A stretch of DNA of 64,000 nt. It comes from Apostichopus japonicus. Lineage: Eukaryota > Echinodermata > Holothuroidea > Aspidochirotida > Stichopodidae. The translations under genes and the position numbers were made by a program. The DNA is taken from the NCBI RefSeq assembly GCF_037975245.1, contig NC_092578.1, forward strand, positions 4,034,001 to 4,098,000. The letters run 5' to 3'. This document shows positions 1-13,200 of this stretch, one piece after another. The first letter of the stretch is position 1. The number at the start of each line of letters is the position of its first letter. The notes under the pieces are model-generated. The model searched no databases. It was not told where the DNA came from and worked only from the letters and a program-made list of their open reading frames with translations.

Positions 1-1164
1 TGGTAATAATTATTCATTTAGGGGGTGTCGTCAAAAAACATTACGTCAAAGGTTTTCTGTACTAAACATATGTGATTTGGTTCACTGTAGTATTTATGTG
101 TGCGAACGTGTGTGGATATCATAGCCATGTTACCATCAATAATACTAATAACGTAGGTAACAGGAATGTTCGAACTGTGTGTGTATTAGGTCTAACTATC
201 AGCCCACCTTTCCTTAATTCATCGAATTGTTTAGATTATAGACGAGAATAAACCTGTTCATCATTTTCATCACCTCAATTACGGAATACAACTGAAGTAA
301 TGAAACTCTGAGTATTTGCTAGGACTATGTGAACATCTCGAGAGATAAGATTCGCAGGGGAAGTGCCATTTATCACGGATTGCAGTTACTCTATTCATAT
401 TTGTAATGGTAACGTGAGACGTTGTTGCAATGGTTAGTAATACTACTACTTTCGTTCATATGGCATATCGTAACGTTAGTTCCAGAAGTAATTTGGCATA
501 TAAGTTTCCTTTATAACGAACTATCTATTTATGCGAATCTGTATTTTTCTGGATCCAATTATATTCAATTAGGCCTAACAGTTACAACAGGCCTAGCCTA
601 CTCGTTGGGAAATACATGCATTGGGTTCGTTCATAGTCAGAAGTTTATTCCCTGCTATTTTAACAATATTTTCTATCCCAGAAATTTGTGTGCTTGCCAT
701 TACCGGAACACTTTGGGGTCTACCCTTTCATATGTAAGCCTGCAGAAAATGTCTGTCCATTTAAGATTTTTTGATATTTATACATCTAAGAAGCAGGATG
801 ATAAGTTTGCATTCCTGTTGAGTCAGGTGTCTTTGAACAGCAATTTTTTTATTTCATTTTGCCAAAATTTATATTGATTCAATTACACACTGAAAAGTTA
901 AGGAATTGTTCACATGTATAACAATGGAAAACTTCTTAATTTTAAATGCAACATTTCTAAATTTTAATAAATACTTAAAATTACAATATCGTTTTTGTTT
1001 TACTTAATGTTTTGTAATATGGAATATTCCAGGGAATATGGAGAGGAAAGTGGAAACAACTGTATATATATTTGTTACCTTAATTTATACTGTCTAAATG
1101 TCAAAATCACAAATAAATATTATCTTTCATGTTTTTAACTTGTCTTCCATTTTCCTTTACTCAG
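1..1164. other. Upstream flank of SNX13, no gene assigned
   Basis: AT-rich non-coding sequence. The first coding exon of SNX13 opens with a splice acceptor (TTTACTCAG, exon from about 1165), so at least one 5' untranslated exon must lie in this flank or beyond the left edge. I could not locate it. A 151-codon open frame at 422-877 resembles no family I know and has no supporting splice or repeat structure. Confidence 0.5.
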
Positions 1165-1170
1165 GGAAGC

Positions 1171-1277
1171 ATGCCCTTCCAAGGTTGGATTGGTATTCTT
1201 ATTTTCCTGTTGTTGGCATCATTTGGACTTGCTTTACCAGTTCTTATTATTTTCTATGCAGTTTCATTTTTAGCTGG
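1171..1277 (+). CDS. SNX13: SNX13 coding exon 1 (residues 1-36)
   Basis: Exon begins about 1165 after TTTACTCAG; ATG at 1171; donor GTAAGT at 1278, phase 2. It encodes a strongly hydrophobic stretch ([12 protein letters not shown]...[13 protein letters not shown]), the first half of the N-terminal membrane hairpin. The initiator is the first ATG in the exon, and the peptide starts close to where the vertebrate hydrophobic segment starts. Confidence 0.82.
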
Positions 1278-4200
1278 GTAAGTTGTCAGTCATTTATTAG
1301 GGTAAAAATGATAATTGAGTTGATAAGTTATTCTTGCCAGTTTCTATTTTATTTATACATATTTTATGTTCATTTGATGCACTTAGTGTTAACAACTATT
1401 CTCTACCCAGGGAAATGTGGACCTTTACAAATGGGGGATAGTGTGTACATGTATGCCTGCGGGTTATTTCATGTCAGATCACCAAATGGAATATACTGTA
1501 CACCACAATCTCCGAATTTCTTCATAATTGTGTAATGCAATTATTATCCACAAAAAAGGCCTAATTGCTTAAAAAGTAAAGGTCCAATGTAGATGGGAAA
1601 GGTGTAAGATATCATGTAGGCTACATTAATAAATAATTGACCTTTGGACCTTCTCGTTGACCTTGGAAATGACCTTGCGGGGAACCATTTTGGTTTCTTC
1701 AAAAGTCTGAATTTTAAATTCTTTGATATTCTACCTATAATTTCAAAGAAAGGTTTTGGTTGTTTTTTTTTTCCTTTTGAATCTCTGTAACAGGCATCTG
1801 AAAAAAAGTCATCACAGCAATTTTATACAGTAATTTATAATGCAAAATACACTGAGTTACACATTGAAGATGCAGGAAAAGTGACACCGTTTGCATAATT
1901 AGTAATACAAGAGAGCATTTAACTGTGACATCACTCTCTACGCATTTCAATGTGTAACTCAGTGTATTTTGCATTCTTACATATATTTTGAAGAAACTCT
2001 GAGATGGTAGTGTATTTATCTTCAATTTTTTGGGGGGTGATTTGACATGGTATGACCCCTCCCCTCCCCAACCCCTATCCCCACTATAGTTACTATAGAT
2101 TCACTATATATAATCAACTTGTTGTGACTGTACACAGTTCATGATGGGTCATTTCCAGTAAACATCAAAACAAAAGAAAGAGTTTACCCTGAGAGGTGTT
2201 TGTTTACATTTCTGCACCCTTTGCAAAGATATTTCTTGATACTCATCGCACTGCAAACTAATTGGATTTTCTTTAATGTTTGTCTAGTACAGGTACAACT
2301 TAAAAGTATCAACCTTTGTTATCTCTTCACAGACTGTGTGTATCAAATACAGTTTAGATGCCATTCGTCTTTATTGTATGCCATGGTAACAGTCCGAATG
2401 AAACGTTATCAGCTAATACTGATGGATCAATACTAATTAATGATCAATTCAAGGTCAATTGTGTGCTCCTCTATAGTGCATGTAAAAAGGTGTATTCTGG
2501 TCACTGAGTCACTGGTATCATGAAGGAGACACAAAACAAAGGAAATGTCATTGGTCTTCATAGAAATAGTGATAACTGTGTGGAACAAGTTACAACTTTT
2601 CCAGACAACTAAGAAAAAATCTTATCACATTGGTGAGATATCTAGTGTTTGCACGGGATATCTGGGTACTCGCCCGAGGCGACTACCCGGTTCCTAATTT
2701 ATTACCGGAATGACGAATCCTATGCAAAGTGTGAATTTTTGTTTTGTTTTTGCACACCGATGATTAGGCAAGATTTTCCCATTGACTTAGTGTGGTGTTA
2801 GGCTACCATGTGGTCGAAGATAACAGCAATAACGAAAGTATTCCAGTCAGTGGAGAATATAATTCATTTATTCTAGCATCCAATATATATGTTATTTCTT
2901 GAAAATTGCGATACACAAGGTAAACAATTTTTTCCGGGTCCCCGGATACCCGACGGGCAGCGGCTCTCGGGTACCCGGTTCTCGATTTTTGGACCTGTGT
3001 AAACACTAGAGAATAGAGATATCATATGTTGGTTAATGATGTTTCTTCTCACATAAGACTGAAGACTTGATCAAGTATAAATATGACATGATCGAGCCAC
3101 ATGTGCCTCAATGTTTTAATTGTTCTTTTTGATAATTGCAAAGTTTTTTTTTTCTGTAATGGAGATGGGTTTTTATAAATTTATGCTGATAGCTAAACTT
3201 TATCACTAGATAAACCATGAACCAATATGGGCTTTTCTTGTCCATTTCAGGAATTTTTAAACGTCAATAGCATTGCCCCCACAGGTACACGGGATATCAA
3301 ATAATGGTTTCTATGTTCAGACTTCAACAAAGCATTTTACTGACACCCTCAAAGCATTTATCCAGGCTCTCTTGAAGCATCTTATTATCCAATTCAACAT
3401 TCCTCAATCTCTTCCAAAGATTTGGAATGCGTAAAGTACTTTTGAAGATTGATTTCAATTTTTATCACATGGCTAAACTTATGTGTTTATACTGATCACC
3501 AGGCTACTGTATAACCCCAAAATCAGGGGTTTGACTCAGATTAAAACATTATGCTATTTAAGAAGTATTTAGAAAAAATAAATACACTATCAACTAAGAA
3601 TATGTATGAATGTATACTGTACTGCATACTGAAAAAAAAACAAGTTGAGAGAGATCTGTACAACAAAAAATGGTGAATTCAATATATTTCATTTTGTGTT
3701 GGGCCTCTTTCAAAATTTACCAAAGTGGCGGTTTCCTGTGATTTTTCTGACAAAAAGTCGGCTGAAGTTTAAGGAATGATTAAATTAAATTGCAAATATT
3801 TAATGCCACAAACCCTACTGGATAGGAATAGACTCCCTTTGACTAAATATTTTTTATAAAGGTTTTCCAATGCATTGCGTGAATGGAATATCTAAAAGAG
3901 CTTTCTGCACATTTTTCTATCCATTGTGCAAGTTACCTTTTGTATGTACAGTTGTACACTGTATCTTACAGTATATTTTTTTTTACAATGTGGTTTCAGG
4001 ATCTAGGCTCTTACCGTTTTACTGGACTGCATAATCACAAGTTTGATATTTTGTGTGTTGGCATTATTATCAATATTTTAGTAGAATACATGCAAAAACC
4101 ACCTTGCATGTACATCTGGTATTTCAAGAGATGGTTCAATAACTAGAGTTCAATATGAAAGTGCTTATTTATAATTGAATATGCCACTTGTGTGATTTAT

Positions 4201-7200
4201 TATTCAGTTTGTCTTCCAGAAGTATCGAAACGGAATTATAATTATTACGTGAAAGGATGATACTAATTTGATATCTCTTATTAAACACTATTTAAATGAG
4301 TTCAATCATAAAACCATGCAATTTATTCGAAATCAAATTATAGCAAATTAAGCCTGATGTGATAATTTAGCACTTCCATGAATAAATAAAATTATTATAG
4401 AACTTTACTAATGTAATCTGTGGTTGCAAAAAGCTTTGAAGAAATATCATGCATTGGTGATAAAACAAATTTCATGGAAAAAGGAGAGACATTTTTTTTT
4501 TTTTTTGGTGGTTGTGGCATGTTCAGCCACCTGTTACACTATGTACAGTTGGTTGGATGTGGAGTAGTAATTGGAGAGCTCTGTTAAAGAGTAGCATGGA
4601 AACTGTACAGTAGCCCCAGAGATGTAAGTTTGTGTGCATTAATCCATGTACAGTGTGGTTCATACGTCAGTGAGTCGTTAGCATCTTATATGGTCACCAG
4701 TCATGTTTGTTCTTTAGGGTCAGTAATGTAGACAACCCTTGGAAGTGATCGGTGAGACTTGGTGATGGATAATGTTCAATGGGTCATACTTCAGTGGGTC
4801 ATACTCGGGTGGGTCATACTTCGGTGGGTCATACTTCAATGGGTCATAATTCAGTGGGTCATACTTCAATGGGTCATACTTCAGTGGGCCAAACTTCAGT
4901 GGGTCATACTTCAGTGCATCATACTTCAGTGGCTACTAACATATTCATGAGCATTCAGTGACCACCAGGATCATGTTCATGAAATTGATTTACAGTGGTT
5001 TACACACTGAGGATCATGATGTATATAAATATAAGTCAATATGTTTCAATTAATTATCTACAGTATTTACACTTACTCAGCATATTAGGTCACATTCATC
5101 AATTGCTGTATAAGTTATGTCATTTTAGCCATAATATAGATCTTCAAAAAGGCAAAATATTGGTTGATATTTTACTTTGATGAAAACCTTAATTAGTAAA
5201 TTTATAAACCTCTGAGCTTTGGATATAACTCTCAGTTTTCTACTATTTAGTCTGCAAACAAACTAAACATGTATCTTGTGTCATTCTATAGCGCTTATTG
5301 ATAATACAGTAATTATTTAATTAAAGCATTTAGGATCATGTCTTCTAATCGATCTAAACAAAATTTCTGGATACTTCAGTGGTTTATCAGTAATTTAATG
5401 TATTGCTGTATGCCTGATGTACCATGTAAGCAGAATTGTACATGTGTTTGAAAGTCAAGGTTTCTGTTATGAGCTGGTAAAAGCATTAAATACTTGCATG
5501 AGTGACCATCCAGTGGTACACTGGTACTGTACAGGTAACAACTAACAACAAGGAAAAGGTCAACATTTAGCGACAGATTTAATACTGCAGAGGTGGAAAT
5601 TGTAAATGTAGCATTCAAAGTGATAGTTCATAACCCATAAATTGTACAAAACTTCTTTTTTTCTGATTTTAAAGATAATTTTTGCTCAATGGGACCAAGT
5701 TCCTTCCAAACTTACATGTTTACATGTAACACACTGTAGACAGGGGTGGGTGGGAGGATTTTGAAGCATTGGAAAGGATACTCTCTCTTCAAAAGTACTG
5801 TACATAGGTTGATTTCATTCTCTTTCTACACAGTGCAATATTGCTATTTTACTGGAAGAGAAAGTGTACTTGTTGTGAAAAATCAGCAACATACATTTTG
5901 AACAAGTTATGGTACCTCTTCACCAGATTTGCCTAGAAGCTATTCTTGGACAATGTTATGTCTTTGAAGCCCCCAAAAAAGGGTTAGTTACAATAGTTGT
6001 TAGTTACCATAGGCACAACACTTAATAGTGCCCAGTAAAATCAAATCAGTTCCAAGGCACTTGTTTTATGCAAATTTCATTAATTATTATGATATATTTT
6101 ATTCTTCCACGCTTCTCTTTGTAGGTTGTTGATACTGCTGTACAACCGACAGGCCGTTGATGAATCCTCTGCAGTATGGGACAAATTTAACCCCAATTCT
6201 GTCCTTCAAGACTATCCAGTTTCTCTCAAACAGGTAAAAAATCTAGACATTCATCTGAAGCTCTAGGTTCCTAGGCCTAGGTTAAAAGGATCATTGGAAA
6301 GTTTTGCCGCAAAATGTCAAATATGTACTGTGTGATGGGGCATCACAAGTATTAGAACTAGTAAGTCATGGAAGTAACACTAATTCCATAGGTTAGGTAC
6401 TGTGTGATGGGGGATCACACTCTGTGGTTTTTGATTGTCATAGGGCCAAATTAATCAGTGTTACAAAGACTGCATGATACAAGGGCCTATAATGTGTCAC
6501 GTTTTCGTGATGAGTGATCTGTGGGTGTTTGTAGGTTGAGTGGGTTATACACCCACAGTGATGAGCTGCCAATATTTGGAATGCAAATGGTATTGAGGTT
6601 TCCAACATGTAATAATAATAATAATATAACTCACTTACAATATATTATGTCTTTGCCAAAGGTCAACAAAAATTTCAGGTATCTGTTCAGGCTGTAGGAT
6701 TTAAGGTAAGCTAGGTCAAAGGTTACATTGCACCAGTTTGTTTGTTTGTAATGTCTAACTTACCCACATTCACAAACTCTGAGCAAACAAGGAAGTACTG
6801 ATTTTGCACTGTATAGATAATATTATATTTGGAGATTATAGTTTACTTTACATACATAAGTCATTATGGATTGATTAATGTTATTTTATCATGGAAATGT
6901 AGTTGCTCTCCGGAAATCTTACCGATTGTAGAAACAGAGAACTGAATGATTTAGAAAAACCATAGGTTAGCGTACTTCCCAGGTTTGGGTTTGCTGTACT
7001 GTATAATGTAGTGTGTTCTACAGTACACATAATATCGCTTTCCCTCATCTGTAAATTTCTAAAAAATCCTAACAGAAATTGCTAGCTGAGCCATCCTTAT
7101 TAAACCCCCTCCCTTTTACCCCCCTCCCCCCCAAAAAAAAAGGGAATGCCTAAAACCTTAACCAGGAGGTTGTGACTCTTCAGATTATTCCCAGTCATGG

Positions 7201-10200
7201 AAAGAGTTTGCAATCAGATAATTAAAACTTCTTTAAAGGTTGCAGACTTAGAAAGCTTGTTGAATCTGAAGAATCGGTGACCATAGTTGACTTTCTAGCA
7301 TATTGATAACAATAATGATGACTTTCTTAGACACTCAAAGTAATGGGCCAGGTTAAAGGGTGTGAAGACTCGCACAAAAAGAAACGTCTAATGCCGGTAA
7401 TCTGACTAGTTTCGAATGAGGTATAACAGAAGTGTTAGACACCACCATCGATCCCAGAAAATACACACACAGCTTGCTACCGTCGGTAATTAGACACAAG
7501 TGTACAGTCAGTACATACAGCTGCGGTCAATACCCACAGCACAGTGTACAAATGATACAGCGATGGACATCTCAGGTCCAGCTAAAGATAACAAGGTATC
7601 ACGTTTCATTACTGTCTGCATTTTGTAGTGACAAGAGAAAAACTTCACTTGCAAGCAATGGAAAGTTAAATTTTTAAAGATGGCGGCTGTTTGGGACGAG
7701 TCTTCAATGCCTTTAATATGCTGTGCATGTCATACTGTCTAGAGCTGTAAATTACCTTATTTACCACTTTCTTCTTTACCAATTTTGATTTTTTTTGGGC
7801 TTCACTGTTTTCCTCAGGTATTTGAAGAGATGAAGTGTGAACCTCCCAGGTTAAAATGTGACAAGAGACTGACAGGTGCTAGCATTATTGATGAGCAACT
7901 CCAAGAGGTGAGAAACAGAACCGCCCCCCCCCCCAATGACCTTCATGTCAAACCACTACTCCAACTTGACCTGTGTTTTCATGGTTCAGTCATACATTTA
8001 TCATTGTTATTGTAATGACAACATTTCAGGGGAAGCAGTGTGAAAGTCACTTACATCCTTGAAATAGTCCATTACATGTCATTTGTATGAGTCTATTCAA
8101 ACTTTTATTAAAATGATCAAAAGCGTTTGTTTGCTGTTGAAATAATTTTTTTCAAATTTAACAACCAGGTATATACCCCCATTTGCTAGTTTCAGTCAGT
8201 TCCTGGGGTAACTGTACATTATGCAACTGTACTTATGGGCATGTAAATAAAAACATACTGTAGCTGTGAGCAATACATAATTCCCCAAAAAAGCATCATG
8301 CTCTTCCTGCTCTCTACTGCTCCGATATTTTCAGTCTATGAATCGAGACTACAGAATGAAATGTTTGCTGAAAGGGAATGAGGGTGGTATTGAAGAACTT
8401 AGCCTGCATAGACTCCTAATGTGTGACCTGATTAATTCATTTTGGCTTTGGATTTGAGTTCAATGTTTCTGTATGCTGCCGTGTTGGACGAATCTAACCA
8501 TAATAGTAATTACCGACTCTGCAAGCCGCGTTATAATCATTGCCGACTTTTGCAAGCTGAAGTCCCCCTCTTAATTTTGCAAGGTCGGTATGAAAGAGTG
8601 ACTCCATAGTTTTCCCTATAGGTCGGGAAACAAGACATGCAAATAGCTCAAAACTGCTTAAACATAATGTGATCAATAAATAATTTTATGCTGTTGACAC
8701 TGCGAAGTCAATTTGACACAGTGTCTCTTGACAAAAGTCGTGCTTCATTGTAAAATGATCTTTCTCAAAATGGTTTGTTTCCTCTTTATTGCTGCTGGTA
8801 GGCTGTCAATGCTACATGCTCTCCAGGGAACTTCTAAAATTAGAGAAATAGAGGCCTACAGAAGTGACAGACAGGTTGACTAAAGTAACAGCTATACAGA
8901 CCTGTCATAACTTGAACACTGTCCTTAAGTACAGTACCTCCAAGTGTGTTGTTATCTGTATTGCTTTGATTGCAGATCAAAATATATCATAAAATTCTTA
9001 AATGCTCGGCTGGCCGCGTTGCCCAGAAATTCAATCAAAGGCATTGTGATGGTAAATACTTGAGTATTGTCGTGGCTGTGATACCCTGGCTGTGTGTCAT
9101 ATGGCTCCATATTTATTCAACCTATTTCATGCTTCATTGGAAATAAATTATGCAAGATTTTACCTATCCTCGGGTACCCACCCGCAGTGTATGCAAACAT
9201 ATAACATGAATTGATATTTCCTGTTGTATTTATACAGGCATTCTGTTGATGTTGTGCACTACAGTATATATATCTGTTCAACACAGTTGAACTTTGTGGT
9301 TCTCTGTTGACAGCTAATTGTGTCTCAGTATGTCTTGGCTTCAGAACATTTGAAGTATATAACTTGTTCAATCTTTTGGGAACTTTTTTTAGTGGAAGCT
9401 TCTTTTGTTTCCAGTCTCCAGTTTAAGTAATTCAGGTGGCTATATGCTCTGAGAGGAAAGCCAATTTACAACTTTACTCAAGACTTTAAAGCAAGAAACT
9501 GGAAAGTCTACTGTACTTTACATGTATTCATAGTTTGGCAAAAGTGGGACTGAAAAACCTTAAACATCCAAATCAATTTAACATTAATGTCATTTTGGTT
9601 GACATATTCCTGTTCCATACATTTGAACATTGCTAGTCTTCAAAAATCAAAGCTGTCACTGTTACTGTACAAGCTGTTCAATCGTTTTGGCAACATTGTG
9701 TGTTTGTACTGGTACAACTCAAGTACATTTAACCTTGTATTCTCTGGTGTAGCTGAGTTCTATGCTATCGATTGCTGTAAATGTTAATCAATACTATTAT
9801 GTTGACATTGGTAAACAAAAGTGCCCTGGTAAGCAAAGAAAAGACATCCATGTAGGAAACAAATCAAAGTTAGATTAAGATTAGTTAAATTATGAGATTT
9901 CATTGGTTTCAGAAATTGTTTTATGGTTACAAAATTTGGGTCATCTCGGATGAACGGAGGACTTCATAACGTAAAAAATTTGCTCAGAAATGCAGTAATT
10001 ATGTGATTTTAGTGTAGAAAATTATTCAAACTTGATCAAAATAACTCAAGAAGCTCTTGGATAGGTTGGGCTCTAAGTAGGTTTTCTCTTTCTCTCTCTC
10101 TCTCTCTTTCTTACCCCCCCCCCCCTACCTGTCGCTCCAACCATTTGCGCCATCTCAAACAAAGACGTCGATGGAAATTAATCTCCATTTGCAAACTACA

Positions 10201-13200
10201 GGTGGAATGGCAGTAGCAGGCAAACTACCTGTGCTTTTGAATATAAATATACAGGACGAAATCAATCCGTGCACATTCGGATACATGATAGCCAATTACG
10301 ACTAGCTATGTGCCAACCTGTCTACACCATACGTGAATTGTTGAACCTAAATGCAAGCCTCATTTTAGCAAAACAAGAAGCTTCTTAAGTTCTTTCGTTC
10401 CTTCGCTCTCATCTACCTGAAATGTTTGAACGAGGCCAGCTCAATTAGACTGTGGTGGTGGTACAAAGCTCTGCCTATCACTGGGTGTCTTTTATTACCA
10501 AAGATCAATTCCTTTAATGGTGTCTGATCATAAATATCTCTGCTCTTATCAGGGCCTCCCTCTCTTCTTTTTTTAGTGTTGCCTTGTCTAAATTAATCAA
10601 ACCTGTCTAATTCCATTGGTACAGTAGGCCTATATTGTACAGATGCATTACTGAACTGCATTTTTTTTGTCGTCATTTGGACAGTACTGTAGATACTGGT
10701 ACAAAGCTACTGCACAGTATTGTATGAAGCAGGGACACTGAAAACAGTATGAAACAGGGACACTGAAAACAGTATGAAACAGGGACACTGAAAACAGTAT
10801 GAAACAGGGACACTGAAAACAGTATGAAACAGTATGACACTGAAAACATTATGGAACAGTTTGAAACAGGGACACTGAAAACATTATGGAACAGTATGAA
10901 ACAGGGACACTGAAAACAGTATGAAACAGGGACACTGAAAACAGTATGAAACAGGGACACTGAAAACAGTATGAAACAGTATGACACTGAAAACAGTATG
11001 AAACAGTATGACACTGAAAACATGGAACAGTTTGAAACAGGGACACTGAAAACATTATGGAACAGTATGAAACAGGGACACTGAAAACAGTGTGGAACAG
11101 TATGAACAGTATGACACTGAAAATAGTATGGACAGTATGAAGCAGGGACACTGAAAACAGTATGAAACAGGGACAGTATAAAACGGACACTTAAAACAGC
11201 ATGGAACAGTATGGAACAGGGACACTGAAAAGTGAAAACATTATGGAAGAGTATGAAACAGGGACACTGAAAACAGTAGGAACAGTATGACACTGAAAAC
11301 ATTATGGAACAGTATGAAACAGGGACACTGAAAACAGTATGGAACAGGGACAGTATGAAGCAGTACAATATGAAACAGTATCAACAGACACTGAAAACGG
11401 TATGAACAGTATGGAACAGGGACACTGAAAACAGAATGGAACAGTATGAAATGGGGACACTGAAAACAGTATGAACTGTATGGAACAGGGACAATGAAAA
11501 CAGGACAATGAAATGGACTTCAACCAGCTCATACAGTAAGAACACCTGATGATTGTGGAAAGCTTGTGTCATGTCATCATGTCGCCCCAACGGCCCTCAA
11601 GCTATGGGATATAGAGCACTTTACATAAAAAGAATTTCTCAAAGCACTTTACACGAGACTATATTAAAATCTTAAGAAGCACAGACGTAAGATACATGCA
11701 GAGTAATAAAAGGAATAAAGTAGTGAAAGTGAAATCAGAAAATAAATCAATCAATAGATTTACTGAAACCAAACACCCGACAGCCTGAAATAATCATTGT
11801 GGGGAAATGTCGGTGAATATCGCACATGAACGGCACACCATACCATTTCTTCTGCCAAACTTAATGGTCCCAAAGTACTGTTTTTACGTTGGGAATTCAA
11901 ACAAACATCTCGTAGTTGTGAATTATCGTCAAAGGAAAGATGATGTACAGTACTGTGGAAATATTATGCAGTAGTATCCTAAGTGCTTCATTCGTGAGGT
12001 TTGCTGCTCGAAAAGATTTTCTATATCGAACAAAACCATGCGTGCTGGAAAGTCAATCTGGTGTTCAACATCAAGCATGGAACAGAATTCACATTTAAAA
12101 ACAGATTCAAAGAGTCTAGACATCCAGGAGTGTCAAATTTGACAACTCAATGTCTCAATGAGGAAAAAATACTTTTGAGGTTGGCAGTAAACTGCTTGAC
12201 GAAAGATCATATACATATTTGTTTTCTTATCATTCAAATTATTATCGTGGAAAAGTTGGTGCAAACAGAATTGGTCGATATTTTCCATGTTTTACTTATA
12301 AGAGGCATAATTACATTAGATAATTGTACAATAGACCATTGTGAAAATGACCTCTGGTGCAGCAGGGAATAATTTATCGAGTATCGCATCGCAAAATGCT
12401 TATATACAAAATGGTCAAGTTGCTATACGAGTGTTATGATGTATAGCAATTGTCTACACAGGAACGATGTATAGTATCCAATGAGAAAATGCTACACGAA
12501 CGTTGAACACTAATTTATTCCCTGTGTAGTGCTATGGCTTGGCAATAATACCCACACTAGTTTGATTGTTATCCTTCAAATAGATACCACTGAGCTATTC
12601 AAAATACCATTCCATGCATAAAATTGAGCAAAATATTTCTGGTTATGGTTGAAATATAGATGTATAGAACCCAAATATTATGATTATTATGGTGAACTAA
12701 AATGTAAATTGAGCCTTCTGATATGAAGTGGATTTTAACTTGCAAATTTTTTTTCCCGATTTTCCTCCCCCTTTTTTTTCCATTTTTTTCATCACCATAG
12801 TAAAAATAAGCTTAATTAGTACACATTTGATGTCATTGTTTTGAAGGGGTTATTTAGTATACTATTCCATACTGTACATATATGTTGCAAGATATTCGAG
12901 TGCAAAATGTCAGTACAGTAGGTGTACTGTTAAATGTCGTTTAACTCTATGTTTAACTGTAAGGAAGAATTCTGCCTTGAGAACAAACCACCATTGTTGA
13001 CCATTACATCAATAAGTAGTACTGCTATTTTCAACAACTTTCTATTCCACAGTTGCATCAATGAGACTAGATCATGGTCCATTTTCTTTCTCTCAAGTTA
13101 CCGTACTTCTAAGAGATGAGCCTGCAGTTAACAAAATGATGCAGTCAAATTAAAAACAAACATCATTCAACACAAACACTGTACAGTACAGTACTGTTGT

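Larger units (their letters stand above)
1278..6124 (+). other. SNX13 intron 1
   Basis: Holds a 30-bp perfect inverted repeat (1839-1975), a hAT-like element (2643-3015) and a 15-bp tandem array (4769-4940), each listed separately. I saw nothing coding in the rest; it is AT-rich. Confidence 0.8.

Noticed and set aside
422..877. A 151-codon open frame near the left edge as a gene
   Set aside because: Hydrophobic, low-complexity composition typical of AT-rich DNA, no family resemblance and no splice support.
4759..4961. Two open frames with a repeated QWVIL or GHTSV pentapeptide
   Set aside because: Product of the 15-bp tandem array, open in more than one frame.
10673..11590. Long minus-strand open frames rich in Phe-Ser-Val-Ser-Tyr
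   Set aside because: They are frames through a 25-bp minisatellite; no start context, no homology, and the period explains the repeated peptide.
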